Source: Psychromonas sp. SA13A
GTDB lineage: Bacteria > Pseudomonadota > Gammaproteobacteria > Enterobacterales > Psychromonadaceae
NCBI RefSeq assembly: GCF_011378715.1
Contig: NZ_WTKU01000019.1
Coordinates: 1-64,000, forward strand
Direction of reading: 5' to 3'
DNA: 64,000 bases
A model generated the notes under the pieces. It made no database searches. It was not told the DNA's origin and saw only the letters and a program-made list of their open reading frames with translations. Positions 1 to 9,372 of this stretch are shown here, in pieces; the first letter of the stretch is position 1, and each line of letters begins with the position of its first letter. The translations under genes were made by a program, and so were the position numbers.

Positions 1-2
1 TG

Positions 3-371
3 CGTGTTGATGACAAATCGGCTAAATCAGTGACTGCTGCTACGATTGCTTTATTGCAACCATACAAAGGTGCGATATTTACGATCACTGCTGATAATGG
101 TAAAGAATTTGCCTATCATGAAGTGATGACCGAATATTTAAATTGTGGTGTTTATTTTGCAGATCCTTATTGTTCGTGGCAAAGAGGTTTGAATGAAAAT
201 ACGAATGGTTTGTTACGACAATATTGGCCGAAATCAACGGACTTTAAAAAAGTATCGCAATCAGAAGTTGAAGATGTAATCGTTAAATTGAATGATAGGC
301 CAAGAAAGAAACTAAATTACAAAACGCCAGCCAAATTAATGGCTGAACATATGGTAGTTATAGCTGCTTAG
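3..371 (+). CDS. IS30-family transposase, C-terminal part (cut by window edge)
   Basis: The reading frame is already open at the left edge, so this is only the last ~122 residues of a DDE transposase. The visible half shows the second catalytic Asp in a DNGKEF motif and the catalytic Glu in GLNENTNG, with 33 residues between them, the DD(33)E spacing of the IS30 family; the RPRKKLNYKTP segment near the C-terminus is also typical. The protein would cut and join the ends of its own element. The frame has no stop before the natural TAG, so the copy may be intact to the left. It lies tail to tail with the curA-like gene. Function is firm from family motifs; whether the element is active cannot be judged from this part. 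Confidence 0.9.
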   Translation, partial: RVDDKSAKSVTAATIALLQPYKGAIFTITADNGKEFAYHEVMTEYLNCGVYFADPYCSWQRGLNENTNGLLRQYWPKSTDFKKVSQSEVEDVIVKLNDRPRKKLNYKTPAKLMAEHMVVIAA

Positions 372-373
372 TC

Positions 374-400
374 GTTATGCACTTCAATGTTGAATCCGCC
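374..400 (+). repeat. Probable right terminal inverted repeat of the IS30-family element
   Basis: Just after the transposase stop lies a segment containing CACTTCAATGTTGAATCCGCC-like sequence (the first 20 bases start at 380). It resembles the ends seen next to IS30-family transposases. The matching left end is outside the window, so the exact boundary cannot be fixed. Confidence 0.45.
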
Positions 401-464
401 ACCAAATAATACGTTTAGAACGTGATTTATTTAAATGGTGTAATTTAATCATGATATTCCTACA

Positions 465-1502
465 TTATAGAGGTTGGTTTACTTTAATAACTAGTTTACC
501 GAAGTTCTTACCTTCAAGTAGACCAGCGAAGGCATCAACAGTATTATCCAATCCTTCTATTATTTGTTCTTTATATTTTACTTTACCTTCAGTTAACCAT
601 TGGCTCATATCGGCTGCAAATTCATCATATCGATGTGCATAGTCATCAAAAATTATAAATCCCTGCATCTTAATGCGTTTAACTAACAAGGTTCCCATAA
701 GCAGTGATAAACGATCTGGCCCTTCAGGTAATGACGTTGCATTGTATTGAGAAACTAAACCACATAAAGGGATCCTCGCACTGGTATTTAGTAACGGTAA
801 TACGGCATCAAACACTTTACCGCCAACATTTTCATAATAAACATCAATACCTTTATGACATGCTTTAGCTAATTGTTCTTTAAAATCAGCAGCCTTATGG
901 TCAATACATTGGTCAAAGCCAAGCTCTTCTACCGCGTGTCGACATTTATCTTCACCACCTGCAATACCAACTACATGACAGCCTTTAATTTTACCAATCT
1001 GGCCAACGGTTGCGCCAACTGGGCCCGTTGCAGCGGCAACAACAATAGTTTCGCCAGACTTAGGTGCGCCAATATCTAATAAGCCCATATATGCAGTAAA
1101 ACCGGGCATGCCCATAATACCAAGCGCATAAGATGGTGAGCTAGGCTCTTTACCTAATTTAAGTAATCCTTCACCGTCGGATACTGCATACTCTTGCCAT
1201 CCAGTGTACGCAACTACCCATTCCCCGACTTCAAAGTCTGAGTTGTTAGATAGTTCCACTTGACAAACTGTACCGCCAACCATGACTTGATCGATGTCGA
1301 CAGGCTCAGCATAAGACTTGGCATCACTCATTCGGCCTCTCATATAAGGGTCTAATGAAAGATAAATAGTGCGCAGTAGAACTTCACCTTGTGCAGGTGT
1401 TGGTTTCTCGGCTACTTCAAGGCGAAAGTTGTTCTGAATAGGAGCGCCAATAGGGCGAGAAGCTAAAACGATACGATGATTTTGATGAGATTGAACTGTC
1501 AT
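465..1502 (-). CDS. curA: NADP-dependent oxidoreductase of the CurA / leukotriene B4 dehydrogenase-like MDR family
   Basis: A 345-residue medium-chain reductase without the catalytic zinc ligands of classic alcohol dehydrogenases. The N-terminal GroES-like part contains SLDPYMRGRM, a hallmark of this subfamily, and the Rossmann part has AATGPVGATVGQIGKIKG near residue 157 for NADPH binding. Relatives reduce the double bond of alpha,beta-unsaturated carbonyls; the E. coli member CurA reduces curcumin. ATG at 1502 is preceded by AAGGAAG, a good ribosome-binding site. It stands alone, converging on the IS30 remnant, with a large inverted repeat (1542-1578) just upstream. The physiological substrate cannot be read from the sequence. 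Confidence 0.88.
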   Translation of the reverse strand: MTVQSHQNHRIVLASRPIGAPIQNNFRLEVAEKPTPAQGEVLLRTIYLSLDPYMRGRMSDAKSYAEPVDIDQVMVGGTVCQVELSNNSDFEVGEWVVAYTGWQEYAVSDGEGLLKLGKEPSSPSYALGIMGMPGFTAYMGLLDIGAPKSGETIVVAAATGPVGATVGQIGKIKGCHVVGIAGGEDKCRHAVEELGFDQCIDHKAADFKEQLAKACHKGIDVYYENVGGKVFDAVLPLLNTSARIPLCGLVSQYNATSLPEGPDRLSLLMGTLLVKRIKMQGFIIFDDYAHRYDEFAADMSQWLTEGKVKYKEQIIEGLDNTVDAFAGLLEGKNFGKLVIKVNQPL

Positions 1503-1541
1503 GAGTCTTCCTTATGAATATTTAACTGGAGATGACCACAC

Positions 1542-1578
1542 TACGCTTAATTTAAGTTTTTGGCTTGAATTAAGCGTA
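1542..1578. promoter_or_regulatory. 15-bp inverted repeat upstream of curA
   Basis: TACGCTTAATTTAAG (1542-1556) faces CTTGAATTAAGCGTA (1564-1578), with one G-T pair and a 7-base spacer. It lies 40 bases upstream of the curA start, where an operator would be expected, and has no T-tract, so it does not look like a terminator. The binding protein is unknown. Confidence 0.5.
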
Positions 1579-1686
1579 ATAAATTTTATGAAACTTAAGC
1601 ATTATTACTTTATACAAGCAGATGTTAATTAGCTATATCAGATATGAAAAAGTTTATAAAATTGAATATTTCAGAAGCTGTTTTAC

Positions 1687-1720
1687 AAAAAAAAGCCACA
1701 AATATAGAAATATTTGTGGC
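1687..1720 (-). terminator. Rho-independent terminator of the pspG-PCuAC-OMP operon
   Basis: Read on the minus strand, GCCACAAATAT and ATATTTGTGGC form an 11-bp stem (1695-1720) followed by eight T residues (1694-1687), 28 bases after the stop of the outer-membrane protein gene. Confidence 0.9.
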
Positions 1721-1747
1721 CTTTATATTTAATATTTTTTAGATGAG

Positions 1748-2365
1748 TTAGAAGTGGACTTCTACACCTGCAAATAAACCGTCAACTTCTTGTGTACCTG
1801 CTACATTATCAAATTCTAACTCCTGAACTCGGTAACCGGCACGCACAGCGACGTTTAATAAATAAGAATCAGGGTTGAAGGTATAAGCTAAGCCAATCTG
1901 CGCATCTAACGCATCATCATCTGTAAGTGAACCACCGATTACTTCAGCAAAAGCATGCATGCTAACACCTGGTACATGTACTTTCGCAGCGCCGTAAGCT
2001 TGTGCAATTGAAGCATCATGATTAAAGCTTTCTGTATCGGTGTATGCTAAACCTAAATCAATTTCAACTAAGTCATTATCTAGCACTTCATAATATAAAA
2101 TTGCGTTCATTGCTGAACTATCATTATTATTTAAATCGCTATTGCTTAAATCTGAATATTTTAATTTAACATTCGGTACTAGTGGAATGAAGTGTTCAAA
2201 TGCAACATAACCAGACAGGTTATTGTCATCTTCTGAACCATTTGAATTACTAAAACTTGTTTCGTTGCTAGCGTAATCAAGACCAGCATAAACACCTAAA
2301 AAATCAGCCGTTGATGGCATACTGATTGTTGCTGCTATAACAGCGGCTAAAGCCTGTTTTTTCAT
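1748..2365 (-). CDS. Small outer-membrane beta-barrel protein (TIGR04219-like)
   Basis: A 205-residue protein with a signal peptide (MKKQALAAVIAATISMPSTA, cut before DFLGVYAG) and a mature part rich in alternating polar/hydrophobic strands, ending in GVEVHF with the C-terminal Phe typical of outer-membrane barrels. Length and the opening ADFLGVYAGLDY recall the small TIGR04219-type outer-membrane proteins; no ligand or pore function is evident. It is the third gene of a minus-strand operon, 28 bases after the PCuAC chaperone gene and just before a strong terminator. The barrel call is solid; the family name is from memory and less certain. Confidence 0.75.
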   Translation of the reverse strand: MKKQALAAVIAATISMPSTADFLGVYAGLDYASNETSFSNSNGSEDDNNLSGYVAFEHFIPLVPNVKLKYSDLSNSDLNNNDSSAMNAILYYEVLDNDLVEIDLGLAYTDTESFNHDASIAQAYGAAKVHVPGVSMHAFAEVIGGSLTDDDALDAQIGLAYTFNPDSYLLNVAVRAGYRVQELEFDNVAGTQEVDGLFAGVEVHF

Positions 2366-2393
2366 GGATCTAACTTCCTTTTTATATTAAGTT

Positions 2394-2864
2394 TTAGTGA
2401 TGCGCTTGGTGTGACATTTCTGTCGAACCTTGTTTTTTATGGCTATTGATTTTTTTAACGGGAGCATCAATGTTTAATTCATTTCCGTTATCAAAATAGA
2501 GTGTAACTTTAACGGATTGGCCTTCGGTTAAATTATTATTTAGTCCTAAAAACATAATATGGTAACCACCTGGTTGTAATGACGTGCTGCTATTCGCCGT
2601 TATTTTCACCGCTTCAACTTGGCGCATTTTCATCATGCCATCTTCTTTAATATGATTATGTAATTCAACACGTTTTGCAATATCACTGCTAGCACCAACT
2701 AATTTAATATTGGTATTGGTATGATTAGTAATTGTTAAAAAAGAGGCACTATTTTTGGCATGTGGGGGTGTTGCTCTTATATATTGATCGCTAACTGTTA
2801 AATCACTGGCAAAGCTATTGATGGATAATAAACAGGCGCAAGCGAGCAGTAATAAGCGTTTCAT
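2394..2864 (-). CDS. Periplasmic copper chaperone, PCu(A)C family
   Basis: A 156-residue secreted protein: signal peptide to about residue 19 (ending SFAS), then a single PCu(A)C cupredoxin-like domain. The family Cu(I) site H-M-X10-M-X21-H-X-M is visible in outline as VELHNHIKEDGMMKMRQVE followed by PGGYHIMFLGL. The C-terminus adds a His/Met tail (STEMSHQAHH) that may bind extra copper. Relatives carry Cu(I) in the periplasm to cytochrome oxidase CuA/CuB sites. Its start codon overlaps the stop of the pspG-like gene (ATGA), implying translational coupling. No Sco gene, a frequent neighbour, is nearby. Confidence 0.88.
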   Translation of the reverse strand: MKRLLLLACACLLSINSFASDLTVSDQYIRATPPHAKNSASFLTITNHTNTNIKLVGASSDIAKRVELHNHIKEDGMMKMRQVEAVKITANSSTSLQPGGYHIMFLGLNNNLTEGQSVKVTLYFDNGNELNIDAPVKKINSHKKQGSTEMSHQAHH

Positions 2865-3082
2865 AGTTCGTCCTTGTCTTTGTTGTTTTTATATTGAAAG
2901 AAATAATAATAGATGAGGTAGGCGAGTAAAATCCAAATACCAAATTTTAATAGGAAGGAAAGGGCACCCAGTACAATAAAGCTAGCAATCATAATGCCCG
3001 CTATAACCATCAAACTTAGTATCGATACACCAAACATAAAAAGCACAAATGCTGACATTAACAGCGCGAGCAGTTCGAACAT
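2861..3082 (-). CDS. pspG: PspG-like phage-shock / envelope-stress membrane protein
   Basis: A 73-residue protein that is nearly all hydrophobic, with two or three membrane segments and a charged tail (KNNKDKDEL). It resembles E. coli PspG: the opening M-F/L-E-L-L, GVSIL near residue 18, a G-x-L segment, a single Lys before the last segment and the W-x-LLA motif all fall in the same order. PspG is a small inner-membrane effector of the phage-shock response. ATG at 3082 follows AGGAGAATAAA. No sigma-54 (-24/-12) promoter is obvious; the gene sits right behind the ilvIH terminator. Assignment is by remembered similarity of a short hydrophobic protein, so moderate. Confidence 0.65.
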   Translation of the reverse strand: MFELLALLMSAFVLFMFGVSILSLMVIAGIMIASFIVLGALSFLLKFGIWILLAYLIYYYFFQYKNNKDKDEL

Positions 3083-3098
3083 TTTATTCTCCTATAAA

Positions 3099-3134
3099 TA
3101 AAAAATGCAAAGTACAGTGATCTGCACTTTGCAT
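3099..3134 (-). terminator. Terminator of ilvIH
   Basis: On the minus strand a 13-bp stem (ATGCAAAGTGCAG with CTGTACTTTGCAT, one G-U pair; 3105-3134) with a 4-base loop is followed by TTTTTT. It ends 26 bases after the ilvH stop. Confidence 0.9.
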
Positions 3135-3160
3135 AAAGTAGTTCATCTCAGTTTTGTTAC

Positions 3161-3661
3161 TTATCCTCGTAGTGCTTTATCACCACGTGCAATACCACAA
3201 ACACCGGATCTAACTACTTCCACAATTTCACTCGCGTCAGAAATTGTTGCTACAAAAGCATCCAATTTTGAACCTACACCAGTTAATTGTATGGTGTAAA
3301 GATGCTGAGTAATATCAACAATTTGACCGCGATATATATCACAAGTACGTTTTACTTCTTCACGTGCTTCGCTACCGACAGTACGTACTTTAACCAATAA
3401 CAATTCACGTTCTACATGTGCACTTTGAGTTAATTCAGTAACACGTAACACATCAACTAATTTGTGTAATTGTTTCATCATCTGCTCAAGCTCCGCATGA
3501 TTAACAACATCTGTTGTGATAGTCATACGAGATAACGTTTTATCGTTAGTCGGTGATACGGTTAATGATTCAATGTTATAAGCTCGTTGTGAAAAAAGAC
3601 CAACAACACGAGACAATGCGCCTGATTCGTTCTCTAGTAAAACAGCTATAATTCTACGCAT
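3161..3661 (-). CDS. ilvH: Acetolactate synthase isozyme III, small regulatory subunit
   Basis: A 166-residue subunit with an N-terminal ACT domain (residues 1-75; [20 protein letters not shown], then YNIESLTV) that binds valine for feedback inhibition, and a C-terminal domain that activates the catalytic subunit. Length matches the family (~163). It partners IlvI in condensing pyruvate to acetolactate, or pyruvate plus 2-oxobutyrate to acetohydroxybutyrate, the first common step of branched-chain amino acid synthesis. It overlaps the ilvI stop by eight bases, so translation is coupled. Confidence 0.97.
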   Translation of the reverse strand: MRRIIAVLLENESGALSRVVGLFSQRAYNIESLTVSPTNDKTLSRMTITTDVVNHAELEQMMKQLHKLVDVLRVTELTQSAHVERELLLVKVRTVGSEAREEVKRTCDIYRGQIVDITQHLYTIQLTGVGSKLDAFVATISDASEIVEVVRSGVCGIARGDKALRG

Positions 3662-5378
3662 CAGTTTTCTCCGTTTTGCTTAGGTACATATCTTCCATAC
3701 TGCCAGATTTTATTTGCATCGGATAAACATGTTCTTCTGGATCAATCGCTACATCAATAAAGACAACACGATCTTTTAATTCAAATGCACGTATTAATGC
3801 AGGCTCAAGTTCTTCAATTTTATCAACTTTAATACCGATATGGTTATAGGCTTCAGATAATTTAACAAAATCAGGCACACTATCCATATAAGAATGAGAT
3901 TGACGACCACCGTAGAACATTTTTTGCCATTGTTTTACCATTCCTAGTGAGCGGTTGTTCAATAGTAGAATAACCAGAGGAATGTTGTATTGCATACATG
4001 TTGATAGTTCTTGAATATTCATTTGAATAGAACCATCACCTGTTACACATACAACGGGGCGATCTGGGAAGGCTATTTTACAACCCATTGCAGCTGGTAA
4101 GCCGAAGCCCATGGTACCCGCACCACCAGAGTTAATCCATTGGCGAGGTTCTTTAAACGGATAATATTGCGCTGCAACCATTTGATGTTGACCAACGTCA
4201 GAAGTAACGATGGCATCACCTTTCGTTACTTTGTATAAACATTGGATCACTTGTTGTGGTTTGATATGTGTATCTGATGTTTTGTAAGCAAGGCAATCTT
4301 TAGCGCGCCACTTATTAATCTGATCCCACCAAGCATTAATACTTTCACTATCATTAGTCGCTTGAGTTTCTTCGATTAGATCTAACATCTGCTGCAATAC
4401 CACTTCAACACTACCTACAATCGGTAAGTCTGCGTGAATATTTTTTGAAATAGACGTTGGGTCGATATCAATATGCATGATTTTTGCGTTTGGACAGAAT
4501 TTATCTACATTATTAGTTACACGGTCATCAAAGCGAGCACCACAAGAAAAAATCAAATCTGCATTATGCATTGAGTTGTTTGCTTCGTAAGTACCGTGCA
4601 TGCCTAACATGCCGATAAATTGTTTATGCTCACCAGGAAATGAACCTAAACCCATCAAGGTATTGGTTACCGGTAGGTTTAACTTTTCAGCAAGTTCTAA
4701 TACTTGTTTTGATGCATTAGCAATAATGGCACCACCACCCACATATAACACAGGTTTTCTAGCATTTACTAATGCTGCTACAGCGCGTTTTATTTGCCCT
4801 TTATGGCCACTTAAAGTTGGGTTATATGAACGTAAGCTAATGTTTTCAGGATATTCATAAGGGAATTTGTTAAGTGGATTTTGTACATCTTTTGGCAGTT
4901 CGATAACTACTGGACCCGGTCGACCCGTTGAAGCAATGTAAAATGCCTTTTTGATAGCCATTGGGATTTCTTCAGCGGTACGGCATGAAAAGCTATGTTT
5001 TACAATTGGACGAGAAACACCGATCATGTCGGTTTCTTGGAAAGCATCGTCGCCAATCCAGAAAGTAGGTACTTGACCTGATAACACAACTAATGGAATT
5101 GAATCCATGTAAGCTGTTGCAATACCGGTAATACAGTTTGTCGCGCCTGGGCCTGCAGTTACTAACACACAACCGACTTTACCTGTTGAACGTGAATAAG
5201 CATCCGCCATGTGTACAGCAGCTTGCTCATGACGAACTAGATAATGTTCAATTTTGTCTGATTGGAAGATGGCGTCGTAAATATCTAAAACTGAACCGCC
5301 TGGGTAGCCAAAGATATGTTCTATACCTTCGTCCTGTAGTGAACGCACTACCATTTCGGCGCCTGAAAGCATTTCCAT
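3654..5378 (-). CDS. ilvI: Acetolactate synthase isozyme III, large catalytic subunit
   Basis: A 574-residue ThDP- and FAD-dependent enzyme. The N-terminal domain has [13 protein letters not shown] and the catalytic Glu in [14 protein letters not shown]; the C-terminal domain has the ThDP/Mg motif starting [12 protein letters not shown] and closing with NN about 27 residues later. Length and start ([14 protein letters not shown]) align with E. coli IlvI. ATG at 5378 follows AAGGAT. The 460-base gap upstream holds a striking inverted repeat; in E. coli this operon is driven by Lrp, but no attenuator peptide rich in Ile/Val/Leu was found here. Confidence 0.97.
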   Translation of the reverse strand: MEMLSGAEMVVRSLQDEGIEHIFGYPGGSVLDIYDAIFQSDKIEHYLVRHEQAAVHMADAYSRSTGKVGCVLVTAGPGATNCITGIATAYMDSIPLVVLSGQVPTFWIGDDAFQETDMIGVSRPIVKHSFSCRTAEEIPMAIKKAFYIASTGRPGPVVIELPKDVQNPLNKFPYEYPENISLRSYNPTLSGHKGQIKRAVAALVNARKPVLYVGGGAIIANASKQVLELAEKLNLPVTNTLMGLGSFPGEHKQFIGMLGMHGTYEANNSMHNADLIFSCGARFDDRVTNNVDKFCPNAKIMHIDIDPTSISKNIHADLPIVGSVEVVLQQMLDLIEETQATNDSESINAWWDQINKWRAKDCLAYKTSDTHIKPQQVIQCLYKVTKGDAIVTSDVGQHQMVAAQYYPFKEPRQWINSGGAGTMGFGLPAAMGCKIAFPDRPVVCVTGDGSIQMNIQELSTCMQYNIPLVILLLNNRSLGMVKQWQKMFYGGRQSHSYMDSVPDFVKLSEAYNHIGIKVDKIEELEPALIRAFELKDRVVFIDVAIDPEEHVYPMQIKSGSMEDMYLSKTEKTDA

Positions 5379-5841
5379 AATTTGTATCCTTATACAATCG
5401 GTTAATTGCGTCGTTTTCTACCTGTATCGGATAGAAGCGAACCTTGCTTAAATGAGCCTTTAACTTTACGTTAATGAAAATAAAATGCATCTAATAAAAG
5501 TAAAAAATTGTATTTTTTTTCTATTTTTTTAGTTTCTTAGGGGTTTTGAAAATACGCTAAATACTAATAACAAGCATTTAGCGTATTTAGAGCGATAACA
5601 AGCGTGTTTATACTTATTCATAATATTTAAATAATAAGGTGTCGGCTTATCAAGATTGATATTGATTGAGTGCTTATAGGGTTTAAAAATCAATTCAATT
5701 TGCTGCAATTAAAGTGAGTTCGAGGCGATGTGTAGATTCTCGGCAGCAAGATGCTTATTAATTTTAATTGTTCTCTATTTATTTTATCGATAATTGGTTA
5801 AAATTCGGCTCTTTTTACGAATATATCAATAGTGAGCCTCA
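5379..5841. other. Divergent ilvI / prfB intergenic region
   Basis: About 460 AT-rich bases without a credible gene. It must hold the minus-strand ilvIH promoter and the plus-strand prfB promoter. The only strong structure is the inverted repeat at 5551-5587. Confidence 0.6.
5551..5587. promoter_or_regulatory. Perfect 12-bp inverted repeat upstream of ilvI
   Basis: AATACGCTAAAT (5551-5562) faces ATTTAGCGTATT (5576-5587) across 13 bases. It sits 170 bases upstream of ilvI and 255 upstream of prfB. Neither strand has a good T-tract, so an operator or an mRNA hairpin is more likely than a terminator. Its ACGCT/AGCGT core also occurs in the repeat upstream of curA. Confidence 0.5.
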
Positions 5842-6940
5842 ATGTTTGAAGTAAACCCTATTCTTAATCAACTTAAAGACCTGACTGAGCGTGCTGAAAT
5901 GCTTAGGGGGTACCTTTGACTATGATGCAAAAGTGGAACGACTTGAAGAAGTTAGCCGTGAACTAGAATCTTCTGAAGTATGGAATGATCCAGAGCATGC
6001 ACAAGCATTAGGAAAAGAACGTAGTGGCCTTGAATTAGTGGTGAAAACCATTGACGCATTAACAGAAGGTACTGAAGATATTGCAATGCTGGTGGAGATG
6101 GCCGTAGAAGAAAACGACCAAGACAGCTTTGATGAAGCGATTAAAGAAGCCAATGACCTTGAAAAGCAACTTGAAGTATTAGAGTTTCGCCGTATGTTTT
6201 CAGGCAAACAAGATGCATGCTCTTGTTATCTTGATATTCAATCAGGCTCCGGTGGTACAGAAGCTCAAGATTGGGCGAATATGCTGTTACGTATGTATTT
6301 ACGTTGGGGCGAAGCTAATGGATACAAAACCGAATTAATGGAAGCCACACCTGGTGATGTTGCAGGCATTAAAGGTGCTACTATTCGTTTTAGTGGAGAA
6401 TATGCCTATGGCTGGTTGCGCACTGAAACCGGTGTGCATCGTTTAGTGCGTAAGTCACCTTTTGACTCATCGGGCAAACGCCATACCTCATTTGCATCGG
6501 CATTTATTTATCCTGAAATTGATGACAATATCGATATTCAGATTAACCCTGCAGATTTACGTATTGATGTATATCGTGCTTCTGGGGCGGGTGGTCAGCA
6601 CGTTAATACAACCGAATCTGCGGTTCGTATTACTCATGTACCTACTAATATAGTGGTGCAGTGTCAGAATGACCGTTCACAACATAAAAATAAAGACCAA
6701 GCGATGAAACAATTACGTGCCAAATTATATGAGCACGAATTACAATTACAAAATGCAGAGAAGCAGATCAATGAAGATGGTAAGTCTGATATTGGCTGGG
6801 GTAGTCAGATTCGTTCATACGTATTAGATGATTCTCGTATTAAAGATTTACGCACTGGTGTTGAAAACCGTAATACTCAAGTTGTATTAGATGGTGATTT
6901 AAATAAATTTATCGAAGCAAGTCTGAAATCTGGATTGTAG
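5842..6940 (+). CDS. prfB: Peptide chain release factor 2 (programmed +1 frameshift)
   Basis: RF2 of 365 residues, made from two frames: codons 1-25 from ATG 5842 end at CTT (5914-5916), the in-frame TGA is codon 26, and reading resumes at GAC (5918) in the +1 frame up to TAG 6940. This reproduces the E. coli join RGYL/DYDAK. The protein recognises UGA and UAA through its SPF motif ([10 protein letters not shown]) and drives peptidyl-tRNA hydrolysis through GGQ (SGAGGQHVN). Low RF2 lets the ribosome slip, so synthesis is autoregulated. It lies upstream of lysS, the usual order in this class. Confidence 0.97.
5905..5920 (+). promoter_or_regulatory. prfB +1 frameshift signal
   Basis: An internal Shine-Dalgarno AGGGGG (5905-5910), a 3-base spacer, then CTT TGA C (5914-5920). 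This is the canonical RF2 slip site: the SD pulls the ribosome, the UGA is decoded slowly when RF2 is scarce, and tRNA-Leu slips from CUU to UUU. Confidence 0.97.
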
Positions 6941-7032
6941 ATATAGTAAATAGCATGAGCCTTATATTACGTATGTTATATAAGGCACATTTAAAAAAAA
7001 TTATGTAAGACACTAAACCGATAGGAACTATC

Positions 7033-8550
7033 ATGTCAGAGCAAAACCAAGCAGAAGCACCACAAGAAGAGTTGAACGATATTTTAACCGCACGCCTAGA
7101 AAAATTAGATGCTATGCGTGAAAAGGGACAAGCATTCCCGAATGATTTCCGTCGTAAAAATATCTCAGATGAACTGCATAAGCTTTATGACGAAAAGAGC
7201 AAAGAAGAACTAGAAGAATTAGCCGTTGAAGTAAGCGTTGCCGGTCGCATGATGACGCGTCGTATTATGGGTAAAGCAAGCTTTGCAACTATTCAAGATA
7301 TGGGCGGTCAAGTTCAAGTCTACGTTGCACGTGATAATTTAGCTGAAGGTTTTTACAATACCGAATTCAAAAAATGGGATTTAGGCGATATCGTGGGTGC
7401 AACAGGTGTTTTATTTAAAACTAAAACAGATGAGTTAAGCATTAAAGTGTCTGAAATTCGCATTTTGACTAAAGCATTACGCCCGTTACCTGATAAATTC
7501 CATGGCCTATCAGATACTGAAGCTTGTTACCGTCAACGTTACCTTGATTTAATTGCTAATGAATCATCACGTAAAACATTTATTTTACGTAATAAAATTG
7601 TAACTGCTATCCGTACTTACCTAAATGAACGTAACTTCATGGAAGTTGAAACGCCAATGTTACAAGCAATCCCTGGCGGCGCAACGGCTAAACCTTTTGA
7701 AACATTTCATAATGCATTAGATTTACCAATGTATTTACGTATTGCACCAGAATTGAACCTTAAACGTCTAGTGGTTGGTGGTTTTGAACGTGTATTCGAA
7801 ATTAACCGTAGTTTCCGTAACGAAGGTGTTTCAACGCGTCATAACCCAGAATTCACTATGATTGAGTTTTACCAAGCTTACGCTGATTACATTGATCTAA
7901 TGAACTTAACTGAAGATATGTTACGTACTATTACTGAAAATGTATTAGGTTCAAGCATTGTTAAATACGGCGAAGAAGAGTTTGATTTCGGTAAACCTTT
8001 TGTACGTCTAACCATGAAAGAATCAATCCTTGAATACAATGAAGGTATCGAAGCTTCTGAGTTGGATAGCATGGAAGGCTTACAAGCACTTGCTAAACGT
8101 TTAGAGATCCACCTAAAAGATAGCTGGGGCGAAGGTAAAGTATTAACTGAGATCTTTGAAGAGACTGCTGAGCATAAACTAATGCAACCAACATTCATTA
8201 CTGCTTATCCAGCTGAAGTATCTCCATTGGCACGTCGTAATGACGATAACCCAGACGTAACAGATCGTTTTGAGTTCTTCGTTGGTGGTCGTGAGCTAGC
8301 AAATGGTTTCTCTGAGTTAAATGATTCACAAGACCAAGCACAACGCTTTATGGATCAAGTTGCACAGAAAGAATCTGGTGATGATGAAGCAATGTTCTAC
8401 GATGCAGACTACATCACTGCGCTAGAGCATGGTTTACCACCAACAGCAGGTGAAGGTATTGGTATCGACCGTTTAGTGATGTTGTTTACTGATAGCCATA
8501 CTATTCGTGACGTATTATTATTCCCGCATATGCGTCCGCAAGCTAAGTAA
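7033..8550 (+). CDS. lysS: Lysyl-tRNA synthetase, class II
   Basis: A 505-residue enzyme that charges tRNA-Lys. An N-terminal OB-fold anticodon-binding domain (to ~150; [16 protein letters not shown]) precedes the class II catalytic core with motif 2 ([20 protein letters not shown]) and motif 3 ([12 protein letters not shown]) at the end. ATG at 7033 follows TAGGAAC. It is 92 bases behind prfB and probably cotranscribed, as in E. coli. A terminator follows. Confidence 0.98.
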   Translation: MSEQNQAEAPQEELNDILTARLEKLDAMREKGQAFPNDFRRKNISDELHKLYDEKSKEELEELAVEVSVAGRMMTRRIMGKASFATIQDMGGQVQVYVARDNLAEGFYNTEFKKWDLGDIVGATGVLFKTKTDELSIKVSEIRILTKALRPLPDKFHGLSDTEACYRQRYLDLIANESSRKTFILRNKIVTAIRTYLNERNFMEVETPMLQAIPGGATAKPFETFHNALDLPMYLRIAPELNLKRLVVGGFERVFEINRSFRNEGVSTRHNPEFTMIEFYQAYADYIDLMNLTEDMLRTITENVLGSSIVKYGEEEFDFGKPFVRLTMKESILEYNEGIEASELDSMEGLQALAKRLEIHLKDSWGEGKVLTEIFEETAEHKLMQPTFITAYPAEVSPLARRNDDNPDVTDRFEFFVGGRELANGFSELNDSQDQAQRFMDQVAQKESGDDEAMFYDADYITALEHGLPPTAGEGIGIDRLVMLFTDSHTIRDVLLFPHMRPQAK

Positions 8551-8591
8551 TCAGTTTAAGTTAACCTTCTATTGAAGTTAGCTTTCTAAAT

Positions 8592-8620
8592 AAAAGCCTC
8601 GTTTTTCACGGGGCTTTTTT
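8592..8620 (+). terminator. Terminator of prfB-lysS
   Basis: AAAAGCC...GGGCTTTT stem with a T-run, about 40 bases after the lysS stop. Confidence 0.85.
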
Positions 8621-8638
8621 ATCGCTAGAAAATGTGCT

Positions 8639-8680
8639 GCCTTTTAACCTTTAACCTTTAACCTTTAACCTTTATCCTTG
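8639..8680. repeat. Heptamer tandem repeat
   Basis: About five copies of a TTAACCT unit run head to tail, slightly imperfect at both ends, in the gap between lysS and msrC. Confidence 0.85.
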
Positions 8681-8703
8681 AAACTGGGATAAGTTTTGGT
8701 CAA

Positions 8704-9165
8704 TTAGAAGTTTAGCTTATTTTCTAATTGTGTAATAAAGTGATTTAAACCCGCTTCATCCACTTCATTAAAACGCTCTGTTATTGGGCTATCAATATCT
8801 AATACTGCTACGGTTTTTCCATTGCAATTAATAGGCACAACAATTTCCGACTGGCTCGCTGCATCGCAAGCAATATGACCAGGAAAGTCATGTACATCTG
8901 CAATACGTTGTGTTGTATTAGTGCGAAAGGCTTTGCCACACACACCTTTATCCAAATCGATACGATAACAAGCAACATTCCCTTGAAATGGACCCAAGAC
9001 AAGTTGGTCGCCTTTCAGCAAGTAAAAACCGACCCAATTTATCTTGTTTAAATTCATGTTCAGTAAAGCACTGATATTTGAAAGGTTAGCCGTTAAATCT
9101 GTTTCCCCTTCAATTAATGCTAAAGCTTGTTTGGTAAGTAATTGATAGTCTTCTATTGTTTTCAT
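8704..9165 (-). CDS. msrC: Free methionine-(R)-sulfoxide reductase (GAF domain)
   Basis: A 153-residue single GAF-domain enzyme that reduces free Met-R-sulfoxide. The catalytic cysteines are present: CYRIDLDKGVCGKAF carries two, and GHIACDAASQSEIVVPI carries the active-site one; VLDIDSP follows as in E. coli YebR/MsrC. ATG at 9165 is used; a lone gene flanked by intergenic DNA on both sides. The fRMsr call is supported by all three conserved Cys. Confidence 0.93.
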   Translation of the reverse strand: MKTIEDYQLLTKQALALIEGETDLTANLSNISALLNMNLNKINWVGFYLLKGDQLVLGPFQGNVACYRIDLDKGVCGKAFRTNTTQRIADVHDFPGHIACDAASQSEIVVPINCNGKTVAVLDIDSPITERFNEVDEAGLNHFITQLENKLNF

Positions 9166-9303
9166 TTTGCTCTACTTAGTTGATGGTTATATTAAGTAGA
9201 GAATAAATATTTTTATGGTTAACGCAAGCACAATTCATTTTACAGCTAACGTTAGAGGATAAAAATATCCATTATCTTAAATTAAAAATCCTATTTTCAC
9301 CTA

Positions 9304-9325
9304 TTTTGCACATTTTTTGCACATT
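9304..9325 (+). promoter_or_regulatory. Two 11-bp direct repeats: candidate response-regulator operator
   Basis: TTTTGCACATT occurs twice with no spacer (9304-9314, 9315-9325), 48 bases before the EF-hand gene. An 11-bp period is one helical turn, the spacing used by OmpR/PhoB-type dimers such as BaeR, whose gene lies 3 kb downstream. Binding by that BaeR homologue is inference. Confidence 0.5.
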
Positions 9326-9372
9326 CGATTGCTAATCTAACAAAATAATTCTAACTATAGAGGACTTTCTTA

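Noticed and set aside
3105-3134. Palindrome upstream of pspG considered as a PspF or sigma-54 site
   Set aside because: On the minus strand it is a stem plus T-run placed right after ilvH, so a terminator explains it better; no -24/-12 GG/GC pair is present.
5248-5490. 80-codon minus-strand frame overlapping the ilvI start, considered as an attenuation leader
   Set aside because: It has no run of Ile, Val or Leu codons and no terminator/antiterminator pair follows; it is a shadow of ilvI.
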